Origin: UBA4810 sp002479215
GTDB taxonomy: Bacteria > Desulfobacterota > Syntrophia > Syntrophales > Smithellaceae
Assembly (NCBI GenBank): GCA_049514435.1
Contig: JBEKVB010000012.1
Location: 1 to 64,000, forward strand
Reading direction: 5' to 3'
Length of the DNA stretch: 64,000 nucleotides
The translations under genes and the position numbers were made by a program. This document shows, piece after piece, positions 52,701 to 60,951 of this stretch. Numbering within the stretch: the stretch's first letter is position 1; the number at the start of each line of letters is the position of its first letter. The notes under the pieces are model-generated. The model saw only the letters and a program-made list of their open reading frames with translations. It had not been told where the DNA came from and did no database searches.

Positions 52701-54193
52701 GAGAGGTCTGCTTCCTGCCCAATGGCGGGAACGATAGCATCGCATTCAACGATAAATTCGGAACCCTTGATTTCAATTGGGCGGCGGCGACCGCTCGCGT
52801 CCGGTTCACCCAATTCCATGCGCGTGCATTCAATACCCGTAACTTTTCCATTCTTGCCCACAACACGTTTGGGGGCAACGAGGAATTTCATCTCGATTCC
52901 TTCTTCAATGGCTTCTTCGATTTCCTCAGGTGAAGCGGGCATTTCCGCACGGGTCCGGCGATAGAGAATGAAAACATTCTTGGAGCCGGTGCGAACAGCT
53001 GTACGAACAGCATCCATGGCTACATTGCCGCCGCCAATAACGGCAACTCTGTCTCCAAGAGAAACCTTTTCACCCAAATTGACACGCATTAGGTAATCCA
53101 CACCATGGATCACACCCTGCATATCTTCGCCAGCAATGTTAAGCTTGCTGCTCTTCATAGTGCCGCAGCCGATAAAGATCGCGCTGTAATCCTTCCGAAG
53201 CTTATCAAAGGAAATATCCTTCCCGATTTTTGTATTTAAATGAATCTTCACGCCCAGGTCTTCAATGACCTTGATTTCCGCATTAAGAACCTTCTTGGGA
53301 AGGCGGTATTCGGGAATACCAACAGCCATCCAGCCACCGGCTACAGGCAATGCTTCAAAAACTTCAACATCATAGCCTTCAATAGCCAGATAGTAAGCGC
53401 AAGTCAGTCCCGAAGGCCCGGCACCGATAACCGCAACCTTCTTGCCTTTACTTTTCTTCTTTTCCGGTAGATAGCGGGTATCGCTATTGAGATCAAGATC
53501 AGCGACAAAGCGTTTCAGGTGCATAATATCGATGGGGTCGTCCACCTTTCCGCGCATACAGGCCGTCTCGCACGGATGGTTACAGACGCGGCCACAGACG
53601 ACGGGGAAAGGGTTATCCTGTTTGATAAGTTTGAGTGCTTCTTTAAACTTGCCCTGACCAATCAAGGCCACATAACCCTGAACACTGATATGAGTAGGGC
53701 AGTTGGCTTTACAGGGAGAGGTCCCCAGTTTATCGATGGCAAAACCACTGGGAATTGCTTGCGGAAAATGCCGGTATATTGCTTTTCTTTCGCTCAATTC
53801 ACCATTGAATTCAGCTTTTACAGAAACAGGACAAACATTAGCGCAATCACCGCATCCGGTACATTTATCCAAATTAACAAAACGCGGAGCGCTGGTTAAT
53901 TTAACCTTAAATTTTCCCGGTTCACCTTCGACCGACTCCACAGTCCGTAGTGTTTTAATTTCTACATTGGGATGGCGCCCTACTTCAACCAGTTTCGGCG
54001 ATAATATACAGGCGGAACAGTCATTTGTAGGGAAAGTCTTATCGAGCTGCGCCATGACGCCGCCAATGCTGATCCCGTTTTCGACGAGATATACTTTCAT
54101 TCCGGAGTTGGCTAAATCGAGAGACGCCTGGATACCGGCGATTCCCGAACCAACAACCATTACTGCACCAACTTTTTCATTATCTTTTAGCAC
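49766..54193 (-). CDS. HdrA-NfnB-HdrA fusion flavoprotein
   Basis: A 1475-residue protein with three FAD modules. Residues 1-150: HdrA start with VMVVGSGIAGIQASLDLA and CTGCGDCANVCPVSVKAEF. Residues about 155-585: an inserted NfnB/GltD-like unit (CKANCP, VCGRVCNHPCETACM, AVIGAGPSGLTCAYYLA, VAVIGGGNVAMDAVRTAV, SGGDVVTGPQTVVKAVYAG), similar to the separate nfnB gene at 42537. Residues about 605-905: the rest of HdrA (CLNCGICSECYQCVEVC, LQCVGSRD, CSSVCCMYATKEA). Residues about 925-1475: a second HdrA (VCHCGINIGG, ALIIGGGLAGMTAAL, MIQCVGSRD, CSRYCCSEA) ending in two ferredoxin sets (CSACGLCEINCP, CKGCGVCTASC). Start GTG 54193 after AAGGGG. It is the first gene of the hdr-flox operon. Large HdrA-like (HdrL-type) proteins are known; this layout predicts two or more bifurcation sites. 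Confidence 0.88.
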   Translation of the reverse strand: MLKDNEKVGAVMVVGSGIAGIQASLDLANSGMKVYLVENGISIGGVMAQLDKTFPTNDCSACILSPKLVEVGRHPNVEIKTLRTVESVEGEPGKFKVKLTSAPRFVNLDKCTGCGDCANVCPVSVKAEFNGELSERKAIYRHFPQAIPSGFAIDKLGTSPCKANCPTHISVQGYVALIGQGKFKEALKLIKQDNPFPVVCGRVCNHPCETACMRGKVDDPIDIMHLKRFVADLDLNSDTRYLPEKKKSKGKKVAVIGAGPSGLTCAYYLAIEGYDVEVFEALPVAGGWMAVGIPEYRLPKKVLNAEIKVIEDLGVKIHLNTKIGKDISFDKLRKDYSAIFIGCGTMKSSKLNIAGEDMQGVIHGVDYLMRVNLGEKVSLGDRVAVIGGGNVAMDAVRTAVRTGSKNVFILYRRTRAEMPASPEEIEEAIEEGIEMKFLVAPKRVVGKNGKVTGIECTRMELGEPDASGRRRPIEIKGSEFIVECDAIVPAIGQEADLSFITKESGVSINKWKNIDYDQVTYATNIAGVFSGGDVVTGPQTVVKAVYAGKEAAKSINRYLMGEDIKAGREKDWTKDLADKADVSDIPKSPRVKYPNMKPEDRRTNFQEVGIGFDEAQALAEALRCLNCGICSECYQCVEVCIAKAVDHDMKVEEETIEVGAVIASPGFEIFDARIRGEYGYGIYKNVVSAIQFERILSASGPFFGHVQRISDGKEPKKIAFLQCVGSRDVSCDNSWCSSVCCMYATKEAIIGKEHAKGLEPTIFYMDIRAHGKDFDRFVNRAKEEYGIRYIRSIPSVIKELQQTNNLLIKYVNQDGTFTEEEFDMVVLSVGLMPPKDAKKLASSLGIELEEHGFCKTTLENPVQTSRPGVFVCGAFGGPKDIPETVMEASAAAACAEGLLAAKRGTMITAEENPEEKDLRGTGPRTGVFVCHCGINIGGVVDVPAVRDYAAALPTVVYAADNLFTCSQDTAVKMAEVIKEKNLTRVVVASCSPRTHEGLFQENCEKAGLNRYLFEMANIRDQNSWVHMHEPEAATQKAKDLVRMAVAKAQYLKPLKPGQLSVNHQALIIGGGLAGMTAALSLADQGFASFIVEKEERLGGNYNYLYKTLEGLDTRSHLKRLLEKVYKNPLIQVATGAQIVKIDGFIGNYKTTVKVKEGEKTFEHGVVIVATGAYENKPKEYLYGQNAKVKTQRELETLIYEKDPQLTAMKNVVMIQCVGSRDKERPYCSRYCCSEAVKNALELKAADPSRDITIIYRDIRTFAFKEDYYKKAREANIKFISFEENRKPEVVTSSDKVEVRVFDPILNEAVVLPADVVALSVGVVPNPENAAIGQMLKVPTNQDGFFLEAHVKLRPVDFQTDGVFMCGMSHSPKFSDESITQANAAVSRACTILTLDFIEAEGKTAYVNKDRCSACGLCEINCPYSAIQVDVKEGCAVVNTVLCKGCGVCTASCRMNAVDLYGFNNEEVLAQIENLN

Positions 54194-54560
54194 TTGATAC
54201 CCCTTATATATTCTCTATATGCAAAGCCCTTAAAATATTACTTAATTTACGGCCGGACAAACTGGCGTCCGCTAACATAATTTAATCATCCTGTCAAGGT
54301 CGGAAGCTTTTTTCATACCCATTTTTTAATAATTTATTATATAAAAAATTTTTGACCATCGGTCAAGATAAATTTGTTTTTCCGGCTTGTTTCAAATTCC
54401 AGAAAGGTGAAAATCACTAGTAAATCAGTATTTTCAATTACAAACAATTTCTTTCAAAATTATTTACATTTGGCCGTGTTCTTACATGGAGAAAATGTTT
54501 TTCCAATCATGACTCAAAACCGGTCTACATAAAATCCTTTAAAGATTATAATACTTATAG
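54194..54560. other. Promoter region of the hdr-flox operon
   Basis: No gene is supported in this AT-rich gap between engB (ending at 54561) and the HdrA fusion. It contains the operator-promoter candidate at 54336-54366 and an untranslated leader of about 135 nt with no recognised riboswitch. Confidence 0.6.
54336..54366 (-). promoter_or_regulatory. Promoter with palindromic operator for the hdr-flox operon
   Basis: On the minus strand TTGACC (54366-54361) is followed after 17 bases by TATATA, or after 19 by TATAAT (ending near 54336). The -35 box is half of a perfect palindrome, TTGACCATCGGTCAA (54352-54366, plus-strand reading), of the kind bound by TetR-type repressors. Repressor binding would block the -35 element. 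The regulator is not in this window. Confidence 0.6.
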
Positions 54561-55160
54561 TTACTTTCTTCCCGGCAACCGCAGATGGTCTTCCAATGCC
54601 TGCCAAATGTCATTTTTACCTTGCTCGGTTTTAGCGGAAAAGAGGATTATCCCCCTCCCCGCTTCTGCCTGCAGATCACATTCGATTTTACTCCGTTGAC
54701 TTATGGCCTGATTATTGGACAATTTATCGGTCTTTGTTAAAACGTACAAATAAGGTATCCGGTAATGCTCCAACCAATCTCGCAGGGATAAATCCTCATC
54801 GCTGGGATTGCGACGGATATCTAAAATAAAAATTACCAAAGTAAGGTTTTGTCGCTCTTTTAAGTACGCTTCTACCATTTCTCCCCAGTTTTTCTTGACG
54901 GACTGAGGAACTTTGGCAAAGCCATATCCCGGCAAATCAACAAATAACATGCTTTTGTTAATGGAGAAAAAATTGATTAGCTGTGTTCTTCCGGGGGTAT
55001 TGCTTGTTTTAGCTAAACTTTTGCGCCCGACGAGCGTGTTGATCAAAGATGATTTGCCCACGTTGGAGCGCCCGGCAAACGCGATTTCCGGCAGTGTCGC
55101 CGGTGGATACTGAGGCGGCCAGACGGCGCTTTTGATAAATTCAGCACTGATAATTTTCAT
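54561..55160 (-). CDS. engB: Ribosome-assembly GTPase EngB (YsxC/YihA)
   Basis: A 199-residue GTPase: P-loop GRSNVGKSSLIN, switch I TSNTPGRTQLINFF, G3 DLPGYG, G4 TKTDKL, and a G5-like SAKT. It helps assemble the 50S subunit. Length and motifs are typical. ATG 55160 is near a repeat element at 55178. It is probably monocistronic. Confidence 0.96.
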   Translation of the reverse strand: MKIISAEFIKSAVWPPQYPPATLPEIAFAGRSNVGKSSLINTLVGRKSLAKTSNTPGRTQLINFFSINKSMLFVDLPGYGFAKVPQSVKKNWGEMVEAYLKERQNLTLVIFILDIRRNPSDEDLSLRDWLEHYRIPYLYVLTKTDKLSNNQAISQRSKIECDLQAEAGRGIILFSAKTEQGKNDIWQALEDHLRLPGRK

Positions 55161-55177
55161 AATTTAAATATAAGAGT

Positions 55178-55296
55178 GCTGTTGAAAACCGCTCATCTGC
55201 TGTGTTGCGCTGCAAACCGCACCGCTCAACGTATATCTATATACGCCTCGCGGTTCTGATTCTTGCGCGCCTTGCATCTGAACATTTTTGAACAGC
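55178..55296. repeat. Palindromic element, family B copy upstream of engB
   Basis: Imperfect terminal inverted repeats GCTGTTgAAAAccGcTCAtcTGC and GCTGTTcAAAAatGtTCAgaTGC bound 119 bp. The centre is a perfect hairpin CGTATAtctaTATACG, flanked by GCAAGGCGCGCAAG and TTGCAGCGCAACACAGCAGATG (minus reading). The pattern is that of repeats known, from memory, to be common in genomes of this phylum. Confidence 0.75.
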
Positions 55297-55367
55297 CCAA
55301 TTGTCTCACATTTCCCAAAATACTTTTATTTCGAGACCTGACCCCACTAGCTCGTATACATAATGTT

Positions 55368-56378
55368 TTATCTGGGCATATCGTCAGGAATGTAAAAAAG
55401 ATCAGTGCCGGAAACCATATTAATTTTATTTTCCATTAATTCCTTTGATATCCCATCATAAAATGTTAAAAAACGTTCTTTATGAGCCTGATATTCTTTT
55501 TCTTGTACCTGTATAAAAATTTTTGCTAAAGTACGATCCATAGCGTAAATTATCCATTTATCTGTTTCACGGTTAAAATATGGCAATCAATATCCGATAA
55601 TTACTAGTGTTGTTGTTCCGTTGAGCGTTTCACGGACGTTATCTTTAATACCTGCCTTTTCCCACGCGAAAGAAATATTAGGTTGATAGCCTACCGCTGC
55701 TCCTTGTGGAACCATAAAGTTTTTAAAAAGTTTAATGACCTCCTCTAAAAAGGGGATGTTGAAGTCACAATGACCCAAAGTTCTCACATTATCTTTCTCT
55801 GGTAAAGCACAGGTCCCATTTAATCTAATAATATTTTTATTTTGTGTCAGCCCTTTATAAACGAAAGATGGATCTGTACAAAATCCCTCATATGATTTTT
55901 CAAGTTGTGTATCGTAATTCCATGTTACGATATTCACATCTTTATGTAATTTGGGTATGCCAGATGCGTCGCGAGTCAAAATTGATGCAAAAAAGTTATC
56001 ATACCTTTTATCAGTCATTTGTAATGATTGTTCTAATAATAAATAACAAGATAAGGTTGCTTTGAGTTTATGAAGTTCCTTATCATTTTTAATAAATAGC
56101 TTTTTAGCGTATGTATCAATAGAGGCATGTTTTTCTGCTATAGTCTTAAGCCAAAGAATAGATTCCATGAAATCTTTACCGTACTCACCATTATAAGGAA
56201 ACAATTCATGAACATTTGCAATTATAGCTCGATTTTGTACGGCTGTAATTGTAGCTTGTTTTTGTACAGCTTCCCAAAGTCTATCTCTAAAATCTTTTAA
56301 TTTATCGTTGAAATTATTAACCAAAGGAAGAGCATTACAACTTGCTCCAGCCCCTAACAGGTAAGTAATTTTACTCAT
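55368..56378 (-). pseudogene. SIR2-like domain protein interrupted by in-frame TGA
   Basis: The frame from ATG 56378 encodes SKITYLLGAGASCNALPLV (Rossmann-type start of SIR2-like proteins), DVNIVTWNYDTQLEKSYEG, NIIRLNGTCAL, and TTTLVIIGY, then TGA at 55587-55589. The same frame continues as LPYFNRETDKWIIYAM and on to TAA at 55368, giving 336 sense codons in all. In relatives the break position reads GYSFPYFNRE, so TCA to TGA is a single base change. Such proteins are NAD+-binding and many act in phage defence. It may be a dead gene, a sequencing error, or (less likely) a selenocysteine codon. It lies between two repeat elements. Confidence 0.7.
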
Positions 56379-56518
56379 ACACCCATCCCGCAAGAATTAT
56401 TTTTTTGGCTTCTTTTCGTATTTCTATAAAGATACTCAATGGCCGATCCAAAAAAAGAAATAAGTTCAGGTCTTGAAATATCAGTTTTATGTTGAATTTG
56501 TCTTTTGGCAATATCCAT
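56375..56518 (-). CDS. 47-residue ORF coupled to the SIR2-like gene
   Basis: The stop TGA overlaps the SIR2-like start as ATGA, a sign of translational coupling. The peptide is basic and helical (DIAKRQIQHKTDISRPELISFFGSAIEYLYRNTKR...). Its ATG at 56518 lies 5 bp from the end of a palindromic element and has no ribosome-binding site, so the gene may have been cut at its 5' end by the element. No family is recognised. Confidence 0.4.
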   Translation of the reverse strand: MDIAKRQIQHKTDISRPELISFFGSAIEYLYRNTKRSQKNNSCGMGV

Positions 56519-56522
56519 TATT

Positions 56523-56646
56523 ATACCATTTCGATTTCAAAGGATAACGAGGCGGCAAGGAGGAGGCGCCGGAAGCGTATATGAACATACGTTGAGGAAG
56601 TCGACGACGAAACCAACAAAGTTAGCCAAAGAAAGCGGAATGGTAT
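56523..56646. repeat. MITE-like palindromic element, copy A3
   Basis: A 124-bp copy of the 23564 family. Its terminal inverted repeats are ATACCATTTCGATTTC and ATACCATTCCGCTTTC (two differences). The core is GAGGCGGCAAGGAGGAGGCG, with central hairpin CGTATatgaacATACG. It lies 9 bp from the stop of the sigma54 regulator gene and 5 bp from the 47-residue ORF. Confidence 0.85.
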
Positions 56647-56654
56647 CGAGCCCC

Positions 56655-58037
56655 TCACTCCCGCTCAAAGGAAATCCCATACTTTTCCAATTTTCTTTCG
56701 AAGGTGGGCCGGGAAATTCCCAATATCTCACAAATTTCCCCTTTATTTTTATCTTTTTCCTGAATTATTTTTTTTATGTAACGTTCCTCGACCTCATCCA
56801 AGGTTAAAAGCTTACCCGTCTCATTAGACGTAAATATATCAGTCATTGCATCCTTTTGCACCTTAGCTGTCTCATCCTTACCGAGCTCGGGAAAATCATT
56901 TTTGCCCAAGACCTGCCCCTTAGCCACAACACAGGCTCGGACCAATAAATTTTCCAATTCACGGATATTGCCCGGCCAACTATAATTCATGAATATTCCC
57001 ATCATTTCGTCGGAGACACCAATAACTTTTTTATGCAAATCTAGATTAATCTTCGCCAGTAAATAATCAATCAAAGGCGGAATATCCTGACGGCGCGTGC
57101 GCAGCGGTGGAATATTTATCGATACAATATTCAAACGATAATACAGATCATCGCGAAATTTTCCTTCCTTCACCAGGGTCTTTAAATCCTTATTGGTCGC
57201 GGCCATAATCCGGGCGTTAACCTTGACCTTATCTTTACCCCCGACCCTATCAAATTCCATTTCCTGTAAAACACGCAATAGTTTTGCCTGTAAATTAATG
57301 GACATCTCACTAATTTCATCCAGGAAGACCGTACCGCTACGGGCTAACTCAAACTTGCCCAGCTTGCGGGCAACTGCGCCCGTAAATGAACCCTTTTCAT
57401 GACCGAATAACTCGGATTCCAGCAATGTCTCGACAATCGCTGAACAATTAACGGCAATAAATGGTTCGTCGGGCGACGTATTATGATGGATGACTTTGGC
57501 GATTAATTCTTTGCCCGTACCGCTTTCCCCTTGAATGAGAACGGTGGTTCGGCTTTGTGAAACTACTCCTACCGTTTTAAATATTTCCCGCATTTCATTG
57601 CCGGTGCCGATAATATCGCCGACCCGGAAGTTGCGTGAAGGTTCCATCAAAAGCCCGTCTATCTTTTTTTCCATTTCCAGCGATTTCAGGGCTTTTTTAA
57701 TCGCTATATCCAGCTCATCGACATTGACCGGTTTATGAATATAATCGAAGGCTCCGCTTTTCATGGCATTAATCGTTGTCTCCATGTCATGATAAGCTGT
57801 AATCATAATAACTTTTATGTTTTCATTTTCTTCCTTCAGGTCTTCCAGCACGGAGAAGCCATCGACATCTGGCAGCCTGATATCTAAAATCACAACGTCC
57901 GCCGGATTTTGTACGTACTTATTCAGGCCGTCTGTGCCGTTTTTAGCGGTTTCCACCGTATACCCTTCTTCAGTCAGATACAGATCAAGGGTTTCCCTAA
58001 TCGAAGCATCATCATCAATAACCAGAATACTTGGCAT
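56655..58037 (-). CDS. Sigma54-dependent response regulator (NtrC family)
   Basis: A 460-residue regulator: receiver (1-120; IDDDAS, VILDIRLPD with phospho-acceptor Asp, ITAYHD, YIHKPVN), AAA+ domain (about 150-385; GESGTGKELIAKVIH Walker A, GSFTGAVARK in place of GAFTGA for sigma54 contact, FLDEISEMS Walker B, Arg fingers in RLNIV...), and a Fis-type HTH at the end (GEICEILGISRPTFERKLEKYG). Start 58037 has AAGG; the frame is open to 58064. It is encoded just after its likely kinase. A sigma54-type promoter is found near the atpE-like gene about 3 kb away, a possible target. Confidence 0.93.
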   Translation of the reverse strand: MPSILVIDDDASIRETLDLYLTEEGYTVETAKNGTDGLNKYVQNPADVVILDIRLPDVDGFSVLEDLKEENENIKVIMITAYHDMETTINAMKSGAFDYIHKPVNVDELDIAIKKALKSLEMEKKIDGLLMEPSRNFRVGDIIGTGNEMREIFKTVGVVSQSRTTVLIQGESGTGKELIAKVIHHNTSPDEPFIAVNCSAIVETLLESELFGHEKGSFTGAVARKLGKFELARSGTVFLDEISEMSINLQAKLLRVLQEMEFDRVGGKDKVKVNARIMAATNKDLKTLVKEGKFRDDLYYRLNIVSINIPPLRTRRQDIPPLIDYLLAKINLDLHKKVIGVSDEMMGIFMNYSWPGNIRELENLLVRACVVAKGQVLGKNDFPELGKDETAKVQKDAMTDIFTSNETGKLLTLDEVEERYIKKIIQEKDKNKGEICEILGISRPTFERKLEKYGISFERE

Positions 58038-58100
58038 AATCGTTACCTTGTTTTCTGAATACAATTCATCCGGCGCGACATTACATTATCCACAGGTGGA

Positions 58101-60650
58101 TTAATTTCTTGGGACACGCCGCCTTTCGTAACACGGCAGCGTGACATAAACTTTTGTACCCTTCCCTTTCTCACTGATAATATCTATAGTTCCCTGATGA
58201 AGATCAATTATTTTCTTCACCTGAGAAAGCCCTAAACCTGTACCATATTTTTTCACCGTAAAGAAAGGATTAAATATATGCGGCATATCTTCCTCATCGA
58301 TACCGCACCCGTTATCTTTAATTTCCACTACCACTGATTGATTAGTTTCATCAAAATAGCGCAACGAAACAGTAATATTGCCAAACTCTGCCACCGCTTC
58401 CACGGCATTACGAATAATATTTAAAAAAGCATCGGCCATCATCGCCGCATCAACCGCTATGGGAGGTATATTACTAAATTGAGTTTGTAACTCAATGTGC
58501 TTATCGGCAATTCCTCTTTCGGCCATAGCGATAGCATGGTCGAGCACTTTGGCTAAATCTGCAGGAATCTTTTTTGGTTCCAGCGGCTTGGCGAAAACCA
58601 AAACATTGTTAACCAGCGTCTCTAAATGCTCCACCTCTTTTTCGGCGATTTTAAATCTCTTCAGATCGTTGCCGACAGGGTTCATCCGTTTTCCCAGTAT
58701 TTGCAAGCTCATCTTTATCGAAGAAAGCGGATTGCGCACTTCATGAGCGATTCCCGCCGATAACTGTCCCAATGCGGCCAGCTTTTCACTTTCATAGAGC
58801 TTCTTTTCCAAATTTTTAAATTCGGTAATGTCGCGTTGAACCACTATATAGCGATTAGTGCCGATGACAGGTGACGTGGTGATCAATAAATTTATCTTGC
58901 GGCCGTCTTTTGACGTGGCTTCAATTTCATAGGGTGTGTAAATACCTTTTTTCGCGTTTTCCCACATAGACAAGACGAAATCTCTGTCCGCCGGAGCAAC
59001 AAATTCCAGAAAATATATGCCTTTAAATTCACGGGAAGATAATCCGCCCTTCTTTCTACCTCGACTCATATAATTGACGATGCCGTTTTCATCCATTTCA
59101 TAAATTTTATCCGGCAAACTTTTTACTATCGATTGTAAATAATTGTAAAGTTCTTCAATTTCTCGTCTCAGTTCAATATTCTCGGTCAACTCATTTTGCA
59201 GTGTTTCGGCGTACTCGCGCAAATTTCTGGTTAATTCTTCATCGCGAGAAACATCTTGCAGTGTTTCAACGGCCGCTATAATCTCTCCTTTTTCATCGTA
59301 AATAGGGGCTGCGAGAAAATACAAAAACCGGCTGTGGCCGCCGAGATTTTCAAAATAATCGGTCGCTTCATAGGCACCCAATACTTTTTCCGATTTTTTT
59401 ATCTTTTTTTCACCGTAATATTGATTCAAGCCTTCAATATCGTTGTCGATAATCAAATCGGCAATAACCGGCCTTTTGACTGAATAGAAAGGAATGTAAT
59501 GTTTATCTGTACCGACCACATCTTCGGTCGAGTAACCGGTAAGCTCCATGCAAGCGCGATTCCATAGGATGACTTCGTGCGCTTTGTTGATAACGAAAGC
59601 GGGGATTGGCGAACCTTGCATAATACCATCGATAGTTTTCTTTTCCCGTAGAAGTTTCTCTTGCCAATCTTCCCTTTCTTTTAATCTTTTTTGCTCTTCT
59701 TTCATCCGTAACCTTTTACCTTCCCTGAAGGCGAAAGATATACTGGCGACAACTACTACAAGAATCAGTAAAATAGTGCTGAAAAGCGTGTAAGCAAATG
59801 TTTTGCGCACGGGCAGAATGACATTACTATATGGTGCTGCAACCAATACGAACCATTTTCCCCCGCCAGCCTGTAAAGGATAGTAAGCAATAATGCTTCT
59901 TTTCTCTTTATTAGCGTTTTGCCGAACTAATGAATCCAAGTAATTTCCCTGCTCTGAAGAAAAATCGATCTCAGATCCATTTATTTTTTTTACTAAACTG
60001 TTAATGTTTTTTCCGATAAAAGCAGAATCAGGATGAATAATAAAACTGCCTTGTTCATCTACTAACCAAAGGTCACCCAATCCATTGTCTTTTGTTTGTT
60101 TCTCATAACCTTCAATTATTGCGGCCAGAGATAGGGATACTATCCAAGCCCCTGAAAAAATATTTTCCTGGCGCCAAAGGGGATAACCAAGAATTAACTG
60201 CCAATCCGTTTTTTGCTTTATACCGGCTGCACGCGATTTTTCCGCTAACACTAAACTAAAATATTGTTTTTGTTTCTGCTTCAGAACTTTAAAATGCCCC
60301 GCAATGTTTACAACTGGAAGCGCACCTTTAGGGAAAACACGTTTTATCCTCCCTTCTTTATCTAACAGGATGACAGCATTGACTGTATTTTCCCAACCGG
60401 AGTAGATAATTTTAAAATCATCATCAATTATTTCTGGCATATTATCTTGACGCTCCAAGCGGGAAAGCAGTGTTATATTTTTTTCGACTTGTGTGAATAT
60501 ATCGGCCATTCTTGCGGCTGTGCTCTGGGCATAGGCAAGCTGCTGGCGGCCAAAGAGTTCAACCATATCTTTTTCCCGGGCATGGTTAACCGTCAAAGCG
60601 AGCAGTATGATCAAGATGATTACAGTTAAGCTGGCAAACCAAATGCGCAT
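58101..60650 (-). CDS. Membrane sensor histidine kinase with dCACHE and PAS domains
   Basis: An 849-residue kinase: TM1 (about 4-22), periplasmic dCACHE-type sensor (about 25-290), TM2 (about 293-315), coiled coil, PAS (about 350-470), coiled coil, PAS (about 515-625), HisKA with LSAGIAHEVRNPLSSIKMSL (His near 645), and HATPase_c with NIIRNAVEAV, DNGCGI and GTGLGLSQVKKI boxes. The dCACHE domain usually binds small acids or amino acids. It is encoded immediately upstream of the NtrC-type regulator (gap about 60 bp), so the two form one pathway. Confidence 0.92.
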   Translation of the reverse strand: MRIWFASLTVIILIILLALTVNHAREKDMVELFGRQQLAYAQSTAARMADIFTQVEKNITLLSRLERQDNMPEIIDDDFKIIYSGWENTVNAVILLDKEGRIKRVFPKGALPVVNIAGHFKVLKQKQKQYFSLVLAEKSRAAGIKQKTDWQLILGYPLWRQENIFSGAWIVSLSLAAIIEGYEKQTKDNGLGDLWLVDEQGSFIIHPDSAFIGKNINSLVKKINGSEIDFSSEQGNYLDSLVRQNANKEKRSIIAYYPLQAGGGKWFVLVAAPYSNVILPVRKTFAYTLFSTILLILVVVVASISFAFREGKRLRMKEEQKRLKEREDWQEKLLREKKTIDGIMQGSPIPAFVINKAHEVILWNRACMELTGYSTEDVVGTDKHYIPFYSVKRPVIADLIIDNDIEGLNQYYGEKKIKKSEKVLGAYEATDYFENLGGHSRFLYFLAAPIYDEKGEIIAAVETLQDVSRDEELTRNLREYAETLQNELTENIELRREIEELYNYLQSIVKSLPDKIYEMDENGIVNYMSRGRKKGGLSSREFKGIYFLEFVAPADRDFVLSMWENAKKGIYTPYEIEATSKDGRKINLLITTSPVIGTNRYIVVQRDITEFKNLEKKLYESEKLAALGQLSAGIAHEVRNPLSSIKMSLQILGKRMNPVGNDLKRFKIAEKEVEHLETLVNNVLVFAKPLEPKKIPADLAKVLDHAIAMAERGIADKHIELQTQFSNIPPIAVDAAMMADAFLNIIRNAVEAVAEFGNITVSLRYFDETNQSVVVEIKDNGCGIDEEDMPHIFNPFFTVKKYGTGLGLSQVKKIIDLHQGTIDIISEKGKGTKVYVTLPCYERRRVPRN

Positions 60651-60768
60651 TTATATCCCCAATAACAACTGCTTTTGCTTTATAAGAAGTCTTGATTTTT
60701 CAGTAACAGGACAGCTTAGAATAAAGCGCCAAGTCTGCGGATGAACTTTTACAAAGTTGTTAATAATA

Positions 60769-60951
60769 TTATTCATCTTCTTTATCCCCTTTATTTTCTT
60801 TGGGGGAACGCATTATACCTATCAAGACATAAACTAAGATAGACGCCGTAAGTGAAATGAGAAGTTTCGCCAAGCCGCTCTCAATTTTTAAAACATAAGA
60901 ACAAATAAGCCAGGCGATAGGGTACGTAACAGCGGTTAAAATTTCCTGCAT
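60769..60951 (-). CDS. Small membrane protein of unknown function
   Basis: A 60-residue product with two hydrophobic helices (VTYPIAWLICSYVL; LLISLTASILVYVLIGIM) and a highly charged C-terminus (SPKENKGDKEDE). The ATG at 60951 has AAAGGA at proper spacing, which supports translation. It stands about 120 bp upstream of the sensor kinase and is co-directional. No family is recognised. Confidence 0.55.
   Translation of the reverse strand: MQEILTAVTYPIAWLICSYVLKIESGLAKLLISLTASILVYVLIGIMRSPKENKGDKEDE

Noticed and set aside
51884..52933. 349-codon plus-strand ORF opposite the HdrA fusion
   Set aside because: Antisense shadow of conserved flavoprotein sequence; no ribosome-binding site or family match.
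55587..55589. Selenocysteine codon in the SIR2-like gene as the main explanation
   Set aside because: No clear SECIS hairpin was seen directly after the TGA and the position is Ser in relatives; kept only as a remote alternative.
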